Source of the DNA: an uncultured Candidatus Saccharibacteria bacterium
Lineage (GTDB): Bacteria > Patescibacteriota > Saccharimonadia > Saccharimonadales > Saccharimonadaceae
Reading direction: 5' to 3'
Assembly (NCBI GenBank): GCA_947169915.1
Contig: CAMVRN010000002.1
Coordinates: 34,792 to 98,791, forward strand
DNA length: 64,000 nt
A program made the position numbers and the translations under genes. Shown one piece after another: positions 1-9,914 of this stretch (its first letter is position 1; every line of letters starts with the position of its first letter). The notes under the pieces were generated by a model. The model saw only the letters and a program-made list of their open reading frames with translations. It was not told the origin of the DNA and did no database searches.

Positions 1-870
1 GCGAATCATTAGATCGACTAATTGATTCCCGTCAATAAGTGTAATTGGAGTACCACCGGCACGAGAGCTTTCGATTGCGTCTCTTGAGAAGTAGGACGTA
101 GTGATGAAGATGCCGTAATCAGCACGATGCGTATCGACGGCTCCGCGTAAGTTGTTTATATCTGGTCCGCCAACAGCTCCATCGTTATACTTCTTACATT
201 GAATGACAACTCTTGTAGTCTTAAGGCTCTGGTCGTCTAAGCAATAAGCGAACCCATCAATACCCCCATCGCCAGATTTCCTTATTCCCTTGATTGTATC
301 GACATCGAATCCCATTTTTTTGAGTAATCCACGAGAAAATTGTTCGAACTTAAACGGATCGAGTGACTTTACACTTTCAAGAATATCGTCACGCCAACTC
401 TGATCTACTTCATTTGATATGGCTGTGACTGCATCGGATTCGTCATGGTCCTGTGCAGAAGTAGAATTTGCTATCTTCTGTCTTCTTTCTTCTGCTTTCT
501 TCTTCCAGTAGGATTCAGTCTTTGCATAAATATCTCGATCAAAATCGAATGAATTTACGTCAAGGTTTAACCCTTCATTTGTGAGTTTAATTGGCATGTT
601 TCTGCCGTATGTGATATAGCCAGCCAATGAGAGATTCTTCAACGCAAAATTACGTCCAAACCAATATGGAGTGTACTTATTCCCTTTCTCGGTTATTTTA
701 GAGTAGTTAATCTCTTCTTCTGTGAAGGAAGTGTACGTTGTTATCAGCTTATCAATTTGCGAAATGCCTTCAAGCTCACCGCCATTCTCCTGAAGCATAT
801 TGATGATTGGGACGAAATAGTTTCTTTCGTTCCTTAGTTCTTTAATTCTGTCTTGAGAGATTTGTTCCAT
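1..870 (-). CDS. Mrr-family restriction endonuclease-like protein, 3' truncated by window edge
   Basis: Frame open from ATG at 870 to the window edge; my translation begins MEQISQDRIKELRNERNYFVPIINML and contains ...GFDVDTIKGIRKSGDGGIDGFAYCLDDQ...VVIQCKKYNDGAVGGPDINNLRGAV, the Mrr_cat (G-D-G-G-I-D / Q-x-K) signature. Absent from the ORF track because it has no stop in the window. Confidence 0.85.
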   Translation of the reverse strand, partial: MEQISQDRIKELRNERNYFVPIINMLQENGGELEGISQIDKLITTYTSFTEEEINYSKITEKGNKYTPYWFGRNFALKNLSLAGYITYGRNMPIKLTNEGLNLDVNSFDFDRDIYAKTESYWKKKAEERRQKIANSTSAQDHDESDAVTAISNEVDQSWRDDILESVKSLDPFKFEQFSRGLLKKMGFDVDTIKGIRKSGDGGIDGFAYCLDDQSLKTTRVVIQCKKYNDGAVGGPDINNLRGAVDTHRADYGIFITTSYFSRDAIESSRAGGTPITLIDGNQLVDLMIR

Positions 871-933
871 TTTTCTCCTTATCAATAATTATATTCTATC
901 ATGTCGTTTAACACTTTCTTGTTTGACTAAGGA

Positions 934-1296
934 TCAATATTGCGATGGACCATAATTGTTTGTCTCGGTAATAATGTTTATCAGTGAGCACATTTCTTTG
1001 ACTGTGGATCTTATCGTTTCTTCGTCTTGGCTAAACGCTTTTCTAGCTCCAGTTTGTAGCATATTATAGAGGCTGCCTGCAGAAAACTTTGTCGTTTGCG
1101 AGCTACATCTGGCTATCACCTCTTTGGCATAATTGGATGAAGCAGTAATTCTACTTATTGTGTTCTTGCCGTCGTCACCCCACCCAATTAATGCCTTATA
1201 ATCATCTATACTTTTAACTTTTGCGGCTAAAATCGAAGGAAATAACAGATGTCTAGCAAAAAAGCGTACTTGATGAAAGAATTGAGGTATACTCAT
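934..1296 (-). CDS. hypothetical protein, 120 aa
   Basis: ORF only; no family recognised. Confidence 0.4.
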   Translation of the reverse strand: MSIPQFFHQVRFFARHLLFPSILAAKVKSIDDYKALIGWGDDGKNTISRITASSNYAKEVIARCSSQTTKFSAGSLYNMLQTGARKAFSQDEETIRSTVKEMCSLINIITETNNYGPSQY

Positions 1297-1344
1297 AAGG
1301 TGAGTACGCTTTATTTTTTTAAAATATATTATGAGGCAAAAGTA

Positions 1345-1593
1345 CTATTCGCCCTTAATTTCTCGGAGTTCTATGGGGTCCGTGTGGTAACCAATCTTAC
1401 GCCCGGGAAACCTTGAACAGTTTTTGATTCTTCGCTCGAAAAACGGGATCGTTCTTTCTTCAAATTTCGCAACAATCGGCAAAACATCATATCCCTTCTC
1501 TTTCAATTCGCGAATCCCTTCCTCAAAAATAACATAGTTCTTGTTTCTCTCGTATCGTCCAATTAGGACATCTTCATAATACACATCGTACAT
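1345..1593 (-). CDS. small HipA N-terminal-domain-like (HipS-like) protein
   Basis: 82 aa; N-terminus MYDVYYEDVLIGRYERNKN and ...IPFFERRIKNCSRFPGRKIGYHTDP resemble stand-alone HipA subdomain-1 proteins; recognition by eye only. Confidence 0.45.
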   Translation of the reverse strand: MYDVYYEDVLIGRYERNKNYVIFEEGIRELKEKGYDVLPIVAKFEERTIPFFERRIKNCSRFPGRKIGYHTDPIELREIKGE

Positions 1594-1628
1594 GATTCGA
1601 GTTTATCATAATTTGCTATAATTGGCTC

Positions 1629-4600
1629 ATGGCGAAATTTGCAAATTCTAAACAACAACGTACCCAAGCAACCAAGAAATTTACCGACCGTGAGGAACCA
1701 CGTGCATTATTTCAAAAACATCTTAAACAGATGTCCGAAGAAGACAACAATAAGATTCATGTCCTTAATTTTCACGGATTTGGTGGCATTGGGAAAAGCG
1801 AGCTACTCTCCGCGCTAGAAAAAAACCTTATCAAAGAGCAAAAAGATATAAAATACGTATACTACGATTTTGCAAGCGACGATGGCTCAACAGACCCATT
1901 AGAAATTCTTCGTTCGATGGAGCGCATTCTAAAAGCCAAATACAAGTTTTCTTTCCCAATCTTTGACCTGGTCGCCTATACATACGAACAAAAAATTGGC
2001 CACGACTCCACTCGCCCCGAATTAGATTCAATCATAGCAAGTAATCGAGAATTAAGCTTTCTACGTGCAGCGACCGAGGAAATACCTCTGGTGAGCGTCA
2101 TTTCTAAAATAATCACAATCGCCGAACTCGCAGAAACGGGCAAAAATCTCATAAAAGAGCGTTTAGCAAATAAAAAGTTCAAAGAGCAACTCACTAAAGC
2201 CGAGCAGCAATCTGCCTTCAGCCTCAAAAACGAACTAGGCTACTATTTCGCACAAGATTTAAACGAAAACCTCAAAAACGCGACTACGCCGCTCGTCGTC
2301 TTCTTAGACACATACGAGATTCTCGTAAACGAATTTTCCGCTGGGCTTCCGTTAGAAAAAGACTTATTCCTCCGTGGAGAGAACGGACTAATCACAAACG
2401 CAGAGAAAGTATTATGGGTCATTTCTGGACGCGAAGTCCTTAAATGGCAAGAGCTCGATAGCTCGTGGGAAGGTTCACTAGATTCCTATTATCTCAAAAG
2501 AATTTCTTTCAAAGATTCTAAGTGGTTCTTGAATGAAGCAGGAATTGAAGATGAAGAACTCATTAAGAAACTCTACGAGCTAACAAAAGGAAACCCAATG
2601 TATCTCGACCTCTGCGTAGATACATATTATTCTGTGAAAGATTCGAGAAAAACTCCCACTATCGATGATTTTGGCAAAGATACAACCGTACTCGTTAACC
2701 GTTTCTGTAGTTATATGGACGATACAGAACGAGACTTGCTTCAATTACTCTCACACGTAGACTGTTGGAACGATAACAACGCCGAAGAAATCATTCGTGG
2801 CAATCTAGGCACCTTCTCTCAGAACCTGTACGACCGCTTCAAACGTGTTTCGTTCGTAACAAAAGAAAACAACTCCTACAAAATTAATGAGCTCGTTCGC
2901 CCTATTGTCATTCAAAATACCCCAGAAAGAATCCATAACAAATACGTCAAAAATCTTAGGGATAAAATCTCATCAGAAATCGAAAAGCTCGCAAGTGACC
3001 CGAAAGAATTTTCAACCTATGAATCGGAAAAGATTTCTAGGCGCGTTTTGTTGATTTCTACAAACACGCTAAGAAAAATATCTACCAAGAAAGACAATTT
3101 GTTCACGCCGGTTTTTGACGATCCGCTGAATCCAACTGCCACAGAAATTGCAGATTTAGTACGCAGAAATAAGGATTCGCACGAAGCAAAGCTTTTGCTC
3201 CAACGTTTCATCCGCAACCACGCTCCGAACTACGACGAAACAAATCGCTACTCCGTAGAAGACTTCGAAGAAATATGTTCTGTTGCAGAGGAGGTATTCG
3301 AGAAAGGTTCACTATTCCTAGCCAAACTCTACGTTGACTGTCCAAAAGATTATAAATATTACGACAAGTACGAGAAACGCGCGAATGATATCCTCGTCAA
3401 CTACGACGGCCCACAAAAATCTCTCTATATCGAAACTGCACTAACATCGCTAGGTAAAAACACCTCGAGTCTCACAATTGGTATTCCAGAACCGCTCTCG
3501 GGTATGGGTGCGCTAATGCGTTCATTTGCCTCCCTCTGGGACGATGTTAACGGCATACTCGAAGAGACTAAAGAAGACTTATTGTATGACGATAAAGATT
3601 ATCAAGACGCAAAGAAGCGCGAACAATACCTAATTAACAAAAAGGTTAAAACTTCGCTTGAATTATTAATTAAAAATCCACACCTCTTCTCAAAGAAAAT
3701 CCTAACACTTTTATTCTATGCAAACGGCGAAAAGCTTGGCTTCCCAGCTCAGCGAGAAATATTTGCTTTTACCGTTGTAGAAAAGGACTTCGTTAATAAA
3801 ACCACAGACAAGGAGCTACTTGAAGGCTATTATTCACTCATCCGCGAATTCCTTGGCGGAACCGACGTCAAACTAAACACAATGTCACGCCTTTGTTCTG
3901 TCTCTAACCTTGCAATTCCGACTCTTCGCTATATTCGTCCGCGCTACGAAGATGTCTTTGGCAAAGATTCTCTCATAGTCGCCGAAATTAAGGCCTACAT
4001 CCGCAAAGCTCAAATCGAAGAAAACCCAGAAGCGCTTCAAGCAGCCTTCGAAGACATTTCCAAGACCGCTCCAGTCGGTAGCTCACCGTTCGATAACGCC
4101 TACAGAGTTCTTGCTTCAGAATACTTAAGCATACTTGAAGATAAACGTTCTGACGATGAATGGTTAATCGCATACGAAGGTAACGCGAAAAGTGCATTCT
4201 CAGAAAAAGACATAAGGTGTATCGAAGTCTTCGGAGAATGGGCAAAAAAATGCTTCAAAGCCTACGACCCAGAAGAATACGTAAAGTTTCACGAGCATGT
4301 CTTTTCAAGTCTCATTTCTTTAGCTGATAAGGCAACACACAGGAGCACAAAGCTACAACAAGAAATAAAGATTTATACTATAGCCTACAATGCACTAAAA
4401 GAATCTCTTTATCTTTATAGCGAAGAAGACAAATTCAATCCAAAATATGACTTCTTCTTCAAATTCATAGAAGGAAAAATGGACGCTTGCCTATGGACCG
4501 GTTTTAAAACTTCTAAATACGCTTTTGAATCATTTGAGGAAACTATTGAAACAATCATCAAAAATGGCTACCGATGCCACGATACAATGAGAATAATATC

Positions 4601-5123
4601 CTTTGCTATAACGAAGGAGCTACACGATTTATTCGTTTATATACCATATCTAAACGTAGATGAACGAGTTAAATACGCAAAACTATTACACAACGCTGTT
4701 AGCAAAAACAGCCTTTGGGCAATAGGGAATAGTACATCGGACGCTTATGCAGAATTCGCCCACAAGTACACAGAATCAGTTGGTAGTTTGTATGATAACG
4801 AGAAAAGCAAGCAAGCGCGCAAATACTTCAACGAGCTACGCAAAACGCTGGCCTACGACTTAAACCATCTCAAATCTCCAGCCAAAGATCTCCTCGCATA
4901 TGCTCTCGAGCTGCTCGAAACGCTTCGTGACTACAATCCTCGCTCATTTAATGCTGACAGCTTCACTCACAAACGTTATCAACGCAAACTGCTTAATCGT
5001 TTTAGCACCAGAGATATCCAATACATCGAAAAAATGCGCAAACTTAATGATTATTACGACTCGCATTATATAATTAAAGACCCTCGTTCTCTAACTAAAT
5101 ACCCAGATGCGCCAAAATGGTAG
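1629..5123 (+). CDS. STAND-type P-loop NTPase (NACHT/NB-ARC-like) with long helical C-terminus
   Basis: Walker A GFGGIGKSELL, Walker B LVVFLDTYE, then WVISGRE; 1164 aa; no recognisable effector domain in the short N-terminus. Confidence 0.7.
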   Translation: MAKFANSKQQRTQATKKFTDREEPRALFQKHLKQMSEEDNNKIHVLNFHGFGGIGKSELLSALEKNLIKEQKDIKYVYYDFASDDGSTDPLEILRSMERILKAKYKFSFPIFDLVAYTYEQKIGHDSTRPELDSIIASNRELSFLRAATEEIPLVSVISKIITIAELAETGKNLIKERLANKKFKEQLTKAEQQSAFSLKNELGYYFAQDLNENLKNATTPLVVFLDTYEILVNEFSAGLPLEKDLFLRGENGLITNAEKVLWVISGREVLKWQELDSSWEGSLDSYYLKRISFKDSKWFLNEAGIEDEELIKKLYELTKGNPMYLDLCVDTYYSVKDSRKTPTIDDFGKDTTVLVNRFCSYMDDTERDLLQLLSHVDCWNDNNAEEIIRGNLGTFSQNLYDRFKRVSFVTKENNSYKINELVRPIVIQNTPERIHNKYVKNLRDKISSEIEKLASDPKEFSTYESEKISRRVLLISTNTLRKISTKKDNLFTPVFDDPLNPTATEIADLVRRNKDSHEAKLLLQRFIRNHAPNYDETNRYSVEDFEEICSVAEEVFEKGSLFLAKLYVDCPKDYKYYDKYEKRANDILVNYDGPQKSLYIETALTSLGKNTSSLTIGIPEPLSGMGALMRSFASLWDDVNGILEETKEDLLYDDKDYQDAKKREQYLINKKVKTSLELLIKNPHLFSKKILTLLFYANGEKLGFPAQREIFAFTVVEKDFVNKTTDKELLEGYYSLIREFLGGTDVKLNTMSRLCSVSNLAIPTLRYIRPRYEDVFGKDSLIVAEIKAYIRKAQIEENPEALQAAFEDISKTAPVGSSPFDNAYRVLASEYLSILEDKRSDDEWLIAYEGNAKSAFSEKDIRCIEVFGEWAKKCFKAYDPEEYVKFHEHVFSSLISLADKATHRSTKLQQEIKIYTIAYNALKESLYLYSEEDKFNPKYDFFFKFIEGKMDACLWTGFKTSKYAFESFEETIETIIKNGYRCHDTMRIISFAITKELHDLFVYIPYLNVDERVKYAKLLHNAVSKNSLWAIGNSTSDAYAEFAHKYTESVGSLYDNEKSKQARKYFNELRKTLAYDLNHLKSPAKDLLAYALELLETLRDYNPRSFNADSFTHKRYQRKLLNRFSTRDIQYIEKMRKLNDYYDSHYIIKDPRSLTKYPDAPKW

Positions 5124-5305
5124 GAATTACCAGACAATACTTCGGTACGCCGTCTGACATCTTGCTCTAACCATCACAAGGCATTGAACAAAGATTTATT
5201 CTTCCTTTATTTTGAGAAACAAGAATGCTGAGGATTTGGACAAAAAAGAAGTCGATATCTTTTAGCGACGGCAACTTTTAAGCAACTATTCTCCAATATC
5301 CAAGA

Positions 5306-5344
5306 AAGCCTCCTTCTGGTACCATAAAACCGGAAAGGAGGCTT
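5306..5344. repeat. inverted repeat (hairpin), AAGCCTCCTT...AAGGAGGCTT
   Basis: 10-bp perfect arms plus partial inner pairing (CTGGTACC/ACCGG). Confidence 0.55.
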
Positions 5345-5377
5345 ATCACCTCTGTTGTGCCGAGACAGGAAGTCATT

Positions 5378-5402
5378 AAAATACCCCGCAGGGGGTATTT
5401 TT
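5378..5402. terminator. bidirectional intrinsic terminator
   Basis: AAATACCCC-GCA-GGGGGTATTTTT between convergent genes. Confidence 0.7.
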
Positions 5403-5413
5403 GATGATTTTTA

Positions 5414-5800
5414 TTATTTCTTTCTGAGGCCGCGGGCGACATTGATTATCCAGCGAAGGAGAGCATAGACTACGGTTGCTGAGATAAAGATAGATAGGGC
5501 TTTCATGACAATTCCAAAGATTTGTGCGAGTATGGTTGCCCCTGCCAATGCAAGACCTAAGCTAAAATACCATAGCCCAGCAGAAGCTAATATGCCGAAA
5601 ACGAGGTACGCAAAAACGTGGTCATCGAGAAAGAACAAGATGCGTTCGTGAGCGCGGTGTTTCTCCGCCTTGTTTAAAGACTTGTGTTCGCTAATAATAC
5701 GACTCTTGTCGGTCGAATATGAGCGAGAACGGTCGTCGGTTGTTTTTAGTCTTCCCTCGCTTGCTTCTGGATAGATATTGCTTGGGTCAACTTTTGTCAT
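5414..5800 (-). CDS. hypothetical membrane protein
   Basis: 128 aa with hydrophobic segments. Confidence 0.6.
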   Translation of the reverse strand: MTKVDPSNIYPEASEGRLKTTDDRSRSYSTDKSRIISEHKSLNKAEKHRAHERILFFLDDHVFAYLVFGILASAGLWYFSLGLALAGATILAQIFGIVMKALSIFISATVVYALLRWIINVARGLRKK

Positions 5801-6549
5801 TATTTTTGAAGCTTTGAATTAATATAGTTGCGGAAGAAGTTCATGATGCCGGTCTTTGACTGCTCGACCCCGTTTCTTTCTGAGAAGTCAATCTCGTTCC
5901 CTTCTGAATCCAAGAAGGTTGGAGTAGCGTTAAATCCGAGGTATTCGGAAATATCTTTGTCGAAGGTAATCTTGGCTTTGACGGCGCTTCCTTCCATGTC
6001 TTCTTTGAACTTGACTGGGTCGCCATTGCCACCAGAGATTGTATTGAAGTAAGTGACAAAGTAGTTCGTACGTTTTGTACCACTGGCGCTAGCCCATTCG
6101 GATTGGTTGGCAAAAAGTAGGTCGCCGTATTCTTCCCAATATCCTTGAAGACCAGCAGCTTCGACTGCGGAAGCAGCCGCAATGGCGTTAGGGTGAATAG
6201 TTGTTATTGGATAGACGCGGAAGACAACAGCAAACTTTCCGTCGTACTCGTCAATGAGTTCACTCATCCAAGTTGCGAACAGCGAGCAAGCGGAGCATTG
6301 GTAGTCGGCATATTCGTAGATGACGACTTCGGCTTTGGTGATGTCGCCTTTTACGTGGTCGGCAATACCGCCGTTATATTCGTTGGCCGGAATAAGTGTG
6401 TTGATGTCAATTTGCGACAAGTCGGCCCTGGGGACATCTCCGGTAGAGCCACCATTAGATTTTAGGATTGGAGGGATAAAAATGAAAGCGCAGATAAATA
6501 GAGAAACTACGACAATCAAAGTGATGATTAGAGCACGATTATTTTTCAT
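5800..6549 (-). CDS. DsbA-like thioredoxin-fold thiol:disulfide oxidoreductase, membrane-anchored
   Basis: N-terminal TM segment, YADYQCSACSLFATW (CxxC), C-terminal ATPTFLDSEGNEI (cis-Pro loop); start moved to MKNNRAL. Confidence 0.85.
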   Translation of the reverse strand: MKNNRALIITLIVVVSLFICAFIFIPPILKSNGGSTGDVPRADLSQIDINTLIPANEYNGGIADHVKGDITKAEVVIYEYADYQCSACSLFATWMSELIDEYDGKFAVVFRVYPITTIHPNAIAAASAVEAAGLQGYWEEYGDLLFANQSEWASASGTKRTNYFVTYFNTISGGNGDPVKFKEDMEGSAVKAKITFDKDISEYLGFNATPTFLDSEGNEIDFSERNGVEQSKTGIMNFFRNYINSKLQK

Positions 6550-6566
6550 GAGACTATTATAGCACA

Positions 6567-6893
6567 CTAGTAGTACCAATAGACTACACGAAGTGCAAGA
6601 ATAGTCACATAGGCGAAGACCATAGCGGCAAGACCGATAATGCCGAGAATAAGGCCGGCTTTACCGAGTTTAGAGGCGGTCTTCTTGGCAGATTTGGCGC
6701 CAAAGATAATTGCAATAATGCCGGTTGGGAGTGCGATATACCAGAAGAGGTGGCCTAGTAGTGCGAGCAAACCGCAGATGAAGGCTACGATGTGCGCGGA
6801 AGAATGACGGCGCTCGTCTTCTTTTGCTATATAGGTTTCTTTTTTGGTTACTTTTTCTACTTCTTTTGAGTCCATTGTTTTTTCCTTTTCCAT
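6567..6893 (-). CDS. DUF4190-like small membrane protein
   Basis: 108 aa, two TM segments, AHIVAFICGLLALLGHLFWYIALPTGIIAIIFGAKSAKKT. Confidence 0.6.
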   Translation of the reverse strand: MEKEKTMDSKEVEKVTKKETYIAKEDERRHSSAHIVAFICGLLALLGHLFWYIALPTGIIAIIFGAKSAKKTASKLGKAGLILGIIGLAAMVFAYVTILALRVVYWYY

Positions 6894-6894
6894 T

Positions 6895-8934
6895 TTACTC
6901 CTTTGTTAAATCAAGTTCGGCTTTTTGGCTCAAATCTTGAAGTAAGTTAACTTTTAATGTGTTTTCAGAAATCGTGATGAGGTCGTCATCGATATAGAGT
7001 CCACGAACGAGATAGGAATCTTCGTGGATGATTTCTCCGCGTTGAGTGATGCCATCTTCGAGGTTGATGTTATAGACGAGATATCCTTCGTCGACATAGT
7101 AATCATCATAATCATAGAAGTAAGAAACGAGGTCGGAGAGGTCATCGTATTCAGAAATCTCTATACTAAACTCGGATTCATAGTTGTTGACTGGAATGGC
7201 GAGGAGTTCTTTCTCTTTTGAGAAGAGGAGAGCTTTTGGATTCGTGAGAATCGCAGATGAGGTGTAGGCATCGCCGATATGAAGCTTTGAGATTTCCTTT
7301 GGATTCTTGAAGTCGGAGACGTCGAAGAGCGCGAGTTTCATGCCGGTGATGTAGGCTCTCGTCCAAAGAACGCGACCGTTGATGTCTTTGCTGGTTTCTT
7401 CGGTTGTATCGACGCCAATGCCGATGAGGTGGTTTTCGTCGTATGGATGGAGATAGACGGAGTAGCCTGGGATTTTAAGTTCGCCGAGAACTTTTGGATT
7501 TTTCTCATCTGCTAGGTCAATAACGAAGAGCGGGTCGGTGTTTTTATAGGTTACGAGATAGGCCTTATCGCCGAGGAAGCGGGAGGCGTACATGCGCTCC
7601 CCTTTTGCCAGCTTGCCAGAGACACCGATTTGATTCATCTTTTCATCGAAGATTGAAACGTACGAGCCCTCATCTGTATAAAGCGCAATACGGAGATGGC
7701 CATCTTTTTCATCGAGGGAGTATTGATTGATTGTCCTACCAGTGACAGAGGCCTTCGAAGAATAGGAAATGTCGCCAGATTTGGCAATGTCGAATTTGAA
7801 AATGTTGGTCTTGCAATCGTAATAATGATTGTATCGCTCAGCTTTTCTAGTAAAGTAGCCGATTAAGCCGCCGAAGCCGAAGATATCTTGGATTTCTTCA
7901 GATAAGGAATTGCGCTCATAGGCGTAGTAGCTAGAACGCTCGTCGACGAGATAGAACGCATTCTCGGAAACGTAAGCGTTGGAGATGTCGATAAGGAACG
8001 GGTTGACGGTGATGTTGCCGTCGAGGTTGGAAAGGTCTACAACTGAGACGAGCGTGAGGTAATTTGTTCGAACGTCGTTTAGATAACGAACAGAATTAGC
8101 CGCGAATTCTTTCTCGACATGGTCTTCGTAATAACCGCGATTGACGGTATTATCTTTTTCGCCTTTGCGAAGATGGCCGGAGGAGATGACGTATAGTTTA
8201 TCGTCGATGCGGCGAGAGGTATAGTAAGGCTCGTAAAGTTTATAAGACTTTTCTAGACGAGGATTCTCGTGGTTAGAAATGTCATAGATTCGGACTGTGG
8301 TGTTTTTCTCATTATAGTATCTCGAGTAGTAGTCGTAGCGATTGTAAAGCGGGCCGTAGCCACTTCCGACATATTCGGTGCCGATGATAGTTAAAGTGTC
8401 GCCGGAGAGAATCAAATCTTCTGGGACTGATTCGTCGGTTGATTCGATGCGAGAGGCGATGGTTGGGTTTGAAGTGTCTTTGAGGTCGGAGATAATAACA
8501 TCAGAATCGGAAATCGAATAAGTATAGTCGCCATCGGTTTTGATGATGTCTGCTTCGTCAACGTTCTCGACCTGGATGTTAGTGGTTGAGAACTCTCTCG
8601 ATGAGCCGCCAGACGAACCCGATGTGGCGTCGTCTAGAGACGTGGCGCTCATTTCATCTTCTATGGCTGGGATGGTCTTGTTGTAAACTTCATAGTCGCA
8701 TTCTGGACAGGAATTGTAACGATTTAATCTGGTAGAAAACGGGAAGGTTAAGATGCGTAGGAGAATATTGTCGGAATAGTTGCTATAGTTCTTTTGTTCA
8801 TAGAAACTATAGAGTTCGTTGTCGTTTCTGATTGATAAGAGTTCTGTCGTCGGACGGAGAAGGAAGTAGGCGCCTACGCCTCCGATGGTCAGAACAAGAA
8901 TTAATATGATTAAAAATTTTGACCTTTTCTTCAT
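6895..8934 (-). CDS. secreted beta-propeller domain protein (Beta_propel family)
   Basis: TM/signal N-terminus and FSTTNIQVENVDEADIIKTDGDYTYSISDSDVIISDL, characteristic of this family; start at MKKRSKFL preferred. Confidence 0.8.
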   Translation of the reverse strand: MKKRSKFLIILILVLTIGGVGAYFLLRPTTELLSIRNDNELYSFYEQKNYSNYSDNILLRILTFPFSTRLNRYNSCPECDYEVYNKTIPAIEDEMSATSLDDATSGSSGGSSREFSTTNIQVENVDEADIIKTDGDYTYSISDSDVIISDLKDTSNPTIASRIESTDESVPEDLILSGDTLTIIGTEYVGSGYGPLYNRYDYYSRYYNEKNTTVRIYDISNHENPRLEKSYKLYEPYYTSRRIDDKLYVISSGHLRKGEKDNTVNRGYYEDHVEKEFAANSVRYLNDVRTNYLTLVSVVDLSNLDGNITVNPFLIDISNAYVSENAFYLVDERSSYYAYERNSLSEEIQDIFGFGGLIGYFTRKAERYNHYYDCKTNIFKFDIAKSGDISYSSKASVTGRTINQYSLDEKDGHLRIALYTDEGSYVSIFDEKMNQIGVSGKLAKGERMYASRFLGDKAYLVTYKNTDPLFVIDLADEKNPKVLGELKIPGYSVYLHPYDENHLIGIGVDTTEETSKDINGRVLWTRAYITGMKLALFDVSDFKNPKEISKLHIGDAYTSSAILTNPKALLFSKEKELLAIPVNNYESEFSIEISEYDDLSDLVSYFYDYDDYYVDEGYLVYNINLEDGITQRGEIIHEDSYLVRGLYIDDDLITISENTLKVNLLQDLSQKAELDLTKE

Positions 8935-8974
8935 ATATATATGATAGCATAAGTAGAAACCTAAATAAATGTAC

Positions 8975-8997
8975 AAGAAAAGGTCCCTTGCGGGACC
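8975..8997 (-). terminator. intrinsic terminator downstream of the 30-aa ORF
   Basis: minus strand GGTCCC-GCAA-GGGACC-TTTTCTT. Confidence 0.75.
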
Positions 8998-9036
8998 ATC
9001 TAAACCTCTAATTTAGATTCTTGATTTTAGCCTAGG

Positions 9037-9129
9037 CTAAATCTCGATAAACTCTTGCCATGGGGCAGGAGCGATTTTAGACTTCTTACGGTCAGTCTTG
9101 CGACTTACGCGTTTTAGTCTGATACGCAT
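9037..9129 (-). CDS. 30-aa highly basic small protein
   Basis: MRIRLKRVSRKTDRKKSKIAPAPWQEFIEI*; AGGAGG Shine-Dalgarno 11 nt upstream; followed by terminator 8975-8997. Confidence 0.6.
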   Translation of the reverse strand: MRIRLKRVSRKTDRKKSKIAPAPWQEFIEI

Positions 9130-9223
9130 TTGGCGAAATGCCTCCTGTTATTTAATACTCGCTCGTACGACCGCGCCCTTTCTTATATCTTTACGGGCTC
9201 TTTGGAAAAATGAGCGATAGGAC

Positions 9224-9590
9224 TTATTTTAGCAAAGGTCGCCACGAGTTGCAAGCGTGAAGTTTATGCAATTGGGGGAGGAATGCAGTGCGGGAGTACG
9301 GGTAAGATACTGGAGTTCCTATTTCTATGAAGTTCCCCTGCCCGCCAGCGTATCTGAGCGAGCCATTGCGGTATTGTCCGCTGTAGACTGGGGAGAAAGC
9401 AGAGACGCCAACCGCTCGGGCAGATGTCTTTGACGGCTTCGGTGGTATTACTAGAGCCCGTGATAGTACCAGCAGTAGTAGCAGCGTAGTTGTAGTGACC
9501 GCCGTAGATAGCATTACATTGCATGGCGGGTGTAGTGTAACCGGAGGTTGCGGAGTTGTTGGAGGAGTTAAAGTCGGCGGCGGAAGATTA
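9224..9590 (-). pseudogene. decayed FISUMP-like (major paralogous domain) gene
   Basis: Motif pieces in two frames: ...TTAGTITGSSNTTEAVKDICPSGWRL... and ...VYSGQYRNGSLRYAGGQGNF..., with the intervening part missing and an in-frame stop upstream (9588-9590). Confidence 0.6.
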
Positions 9591-9772
9591 TGTCCATTTC
9601 TTACAGTAGTATAGAGCCGGGGAACTGGATCTTACAAATTGGCCGAACTGTATTGAACGCGATAATGACTTCCGCATTGCCAGAGAGCTCTTGCTCTTCC
9701 TGAACAATTATGGATACGTGAACTGTGCTTTTGCTGATGCGCGACTGGAAACAGAAAAGCATCGAATCAACA

Positions 9773-9859
9773 TGGTCCCCGGAACAGGGGTTGAACCTGC
9801 ACCCGATTGCTCGGACTAGCACCTGAAGCTAGCGCGTCTGCCAATTCCGCCATCCGGGG
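9773..9859 (-). tRNA. tRNA-Leu(CAG)
   Basis: Class II cloverleaf: acceptor CCCCGGA/TCCGGGG, anticodon arm CTAGC-TTCAGGT-GCTAG, GGTTCAACCCC T-arm, encoded CCA. Confidence 0.9.
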
Positions 9860-9914
9860 GTATGTATATTATATCATAAAAAACGAGCCCCTGTTCGGGG
9901 CTCGCTTTAACCTT

